From contig DCHS01000054.1 in assembly GCA_002314875.1 (NCBI GenBank), positions 2,089-18,517 of the forward strand: 16,429 nucleotides of DNA, given 5' to 3'. The notes under the pieces were generated by a model that saw only the letters and a program-made list of their open reading frames with translations, had not been told where the DNA came from and searched no databases. The position numbers and the translations under genes were made by a program. The stretch is from Prevotellaceae bacterium UBA1746. GTDB lineage: Bacteria; Bacteroidota; Bacteroidia; Bacteroidales; Bacteroidaceae. Of this stretch, positions 14,871 through 16,429 are shown piece by piece (position 1 is the stretch's first letter; every line of letters begins with the position of its first letter).

Positions 14871-14930
14871 AAGAAGTTAGAACCAACATCGTAAGAAGTT
14901 AGGACAGCATCGTTCTGTCTTAACTTCTTA
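14871..14930 (+). repeat. Tandem AAGAAGTTAG repeat with a 16-bp hairpin, possible terminator
   Basis: A 21-22-nt unit occurs twice: 14871-14892 (AAGAAGTTAG, then AACCAACATCGT) and 14893-14913 (AAGAAGTTAG, then GACAGCATCGT). The second copy pairs with CTGTCTTAACTTCTT at 14915-14929, plus one A-T pair, giving a 16-bp stem that contains a single G-U. The first copy could pair with the same arm over its first 9 bases, so two alternative folds exist. No U-run follows directly. It starts 2 nt after the AAA-protein stop. Confidence 0.65.
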
Positions 14931-14938
14931 ACTACTTA

Positions 14939-14967
14939 AAAATGAGGGGCTGAATTCCCTCGTTTTG
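14939..14967 (+). terminator. Probable terminator before nifJ
   Basis: AAAATGAGGG (14939-14948) pairs with CCCTCGTTTT (14957-14966) through a T-G wobble, with an 8-nt loop; the T-rich tail is GTTTTGCATGCTTTTT. It probably ends transcription from the AAA-protein gene, together with the hairpin just upstream. Confidence 0.6.
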
Positions 14968-14997
14968 CATGCTTTTTCGCGCGCACTCTTACGCTTG
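14964..14997 (+). promoter_or_regulatory. Candidate promoter of nifJ
   Basis: TTTG (14964-14967), a 22-nt spacer and TACGCTTG (14990-14997) resemble the Bacteroidetes pattern with one mismatch in the -7 box and a long spacer. The -33 part overlaps the terminator tail. This is the best match I see in the gap. Confidence 0.35.
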
Positions 14998-15054
14998 CGA
15001 GAAACCAGAAATGCACAATTACTCACAATCACATATATTCATTTAAACAGAATT

Positions 15055-16429
15055 ATGGCAAAGAAATTTATCACTTGTGATGGTAATCAGGCTGCTGCTC
15101 ATATCGCTTATATGTTTAGCGAAGTAGCTGCTATTTACCCCATCACTCCCTCATCTACAATGGCTGAATATGTAGATGAATGGGCAGCTCAGGGCCGCAA
15201 GAACATGTTCGGTGAAACTGTCCTCGTTCAGGAAATGCAATCAGAAGGCGGTGCCGCAGGTGCTGTTCATGGTTCTCTCCAGGCAGGTGCTCTCACCACT
15301 ACCTTTACGGCTTCTCAGGGTCTTCTCCTCATGATTCCTAACATGTACAAGATCGCTGGTGAATTCCTCCCCTGCGTCTTCCATGTTTCCGCTCGTACTT
15401 TGGCTTCTCACAGCCTCTGTATCTTCGGCGATCATCAGGATGTTATGTCAACCCGTCAGACTGGTTTCGCTATGCTCGCAGAAGGTTCAGTACAGGAAGT
15501 TATGGACCTCGCTGGTGTTGCTCACCTCGCTGCTATCAAGAGTCGCGTTCCTTTCGTAAACTTCTTCGACGGTTTCCGTACTTCTCACGAAATCCAGAAG
15601 ATCGAATGCCTTGAGACCGAACAGCTCTCACCGCTGGTAGATCAGGAAGCGCTCGCTGAATTCCGCAATCGCGCTCTCACCCCCGAACACCCCGTTGCTC
15701 GTGGTATGGCTGAGAACCCCGATACTTTCTTCGCTCATCGCGAAAGCTGCAACCCCTTCTACGATGCAGTTCCTGAAATCGTTGAAGAGTACATGCACAA
15801 GATCAGCGAAATCACCGGTCGCAAGTATGAGTTGTTCAGCTACTATGGTGCTGATGATGCTGACCGCGTAATCGTTCTCATGGGTTCTGCTTCTGAAGCA
15901 GCTCGTGAAGCTATCGATCACCTCACCGCTCAGGGTGAAAAGGTCGGTCTCGTTAGCGTTCACCTCTATCGTCCTTTCAGCACCAAGCACCTCCTCGCAG
16001 CAGTTCCCAAGACCTGTAAGCGTATTGCTGTGCTTGACCGCACCAAGGAACCCGGTGCTAACGGCGAACCTCTCTACCTCGATGTTAAGGAAGCATTCTA
16101 CGGCCAGCCCGGTGCACCTGAAATCGTTGGCGGTCGCTACGGTCTCGGTTCTAACGACACCACTCCCGCTCAGATCCTCTCTGTATACGAAAACCTCGCA
16201 CTTCCCCAGCCCAAGAACCACTTCACTCTCGGTATCGTTGATGATGTTACTTTCACCAGCCTTCCCCAGAAGGAAGAAATCGCTCTCGGTGGCGAAGGTA
16301 TGTTCCAGGCTAAGTTCTATGGTCTCGGTGCTGATGGTACTGTAGGTGCTAACAAGAACTCTATAAAGATCATCGGTGACCACACTGATAAGTACATCCA
16401 GGCTTACTTCCAGTATGACTCTAAGAAGA
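15055..16429 (+). CDS. nifJ: Pyruvate:ferredoxin (flavodoxin) oxidoreductase, N-terminal part (3' end outside the window)
   Basis: The 458 residues seen are the first ~40 percent of a protein that is normally close to 1,200 residues long. The enzyme oxidises pyruvate to acetyl-CoA and CO2 and reduces ferredoxin, a main energy step in anaerobic Bacteroidales. The residues known from the Desulfovibrio africanus enzyme fall at the same numbers: Thr31 in YPITPSS, the thiamine-diphosphate glutamate Glu64 in MQSEGGAAGA, and Arg114 in VSARTLASH. FFDGFRTSHE (170-179) and RVIVLMGSASEA (271-282, start of domain II) follow, then GGRYGLGSNDTTPAQ and FYGLGADGTVGANKNSIKIIGD (421-442) of domain III. The iron-sulfur domains would lie beyond the window. 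The frame is intact up to the last base. There is no Shine-Dalgarno sequence, and the codons are strongly biased, as expected for a highly expressed enzyme. Confidence 0.96.
   Translation, partial: MAKKFITCDGNQAAAHIAYMFSEVAAIYPITPSSTMAEYVDEWAAQGRKNMFGETVLVQEMQSEGGAAGAVHGSLQAGALTTTFTASQGLLLMIPNMYKIAGEFLPCVFHVSARTLASHSLCIFGDHQDVMSTRQTGFAMLAEGSVQEVMDLAGVAHLAAIKSRVPFVNFFDGFRTSHEIQKIECLETEQLSPLVDQEALAEFRNRALTPEHPVARGMAENPDTFFAHRESCNPFYDAVPEIVEEYMHKISEITGRKYELFSYYGADDADRVIVLMGSASEAAREAIDHLTAQGEKVGLVSVHLYRPFSTKHLLAAVPKTCKRIAVLDRTKEPGANGEPLYLDVKEAFYGQPGAPEIVGGRYGLGSNDTTPAQILSVYENLALPQPKNHFTLGIVDDVTFTSLPQKEEIALGGEGMFQAKFYGLGADGTVGANKNSIKIIGDHTDKYIQAYFQYDSKK

Overview
The window looks like chromosomal DNA from a Bacteroidales bacterium, most likely Prevotella or a close relative. 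The reasons are a SusC/SusD outer-membrane pair, promoters of the Bacteroidetes type (TTTG about 20 nt before TAnnTTTG), translation starts without Shine-Dalgarno sequences, the conserved parA-parB-DUF5683-mltD-rel gene order, and a Prevotella-style OmpA-like domain. I see no insertion sequence, phage gene, tRNA, rRNA or CRISPR array.

Layout. (1) 1-534: the 3' end of a plus-strand gene, probably a GH29 alpha-L-fucosidase with C-terminal discoidin-like domains. (2) 535-703: a convergent gap full of hairpins, with terminators serving both sides. (3) 704-6341, minus strand: a susC-susD operon with a clear promoter at 6379-6410. The SusC protein ends in an extra VEK-repeat linker and an OmpA-like domain, which SusC proteins normally lack. 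(4) 6342-6930: an AT-rich divergent intergenic region with repeats, palindromes and the parA promoter. (5) 6931-13369, plus strand: parA, parB, a DUF5683 membrane protein gene, an MltD-like lytic transglycosylase and a RelA/SpoT enzyme. They are closely spaced (gaps 10, 44, 33 and 70 nt) and are probably one operon linking chromosome segregation, cell-wall remodelling and the stringent response. (6) 13370-13620: an AT-rich region with a promoter and a sequence module shared with the susC upstream region. (7) 13621-14868: a DUF4143-type AAA protein whose Walker A lysine and Walker B glutamate are both replaced. (8) 14869-15054: a short tandem repeat, hairpins and a possible promoter. (9) 15055 to the window end: the first 458 residues of pyruvate:ferredoxin oxidoreductase.

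The observations most worth following are the SusC-OmpA fusion, which could tie a nutrient importer to the peptidoglycan; the degenerate but seemingly well-expressed AAA protein; and the module TGCCAAAATAT-N5/6-TTTCTACCGATTTTG, which lies beside helically phased T-tracts upstream of both of those genes. All calls come from reading the sequence and from remembered family features. No database search was run.
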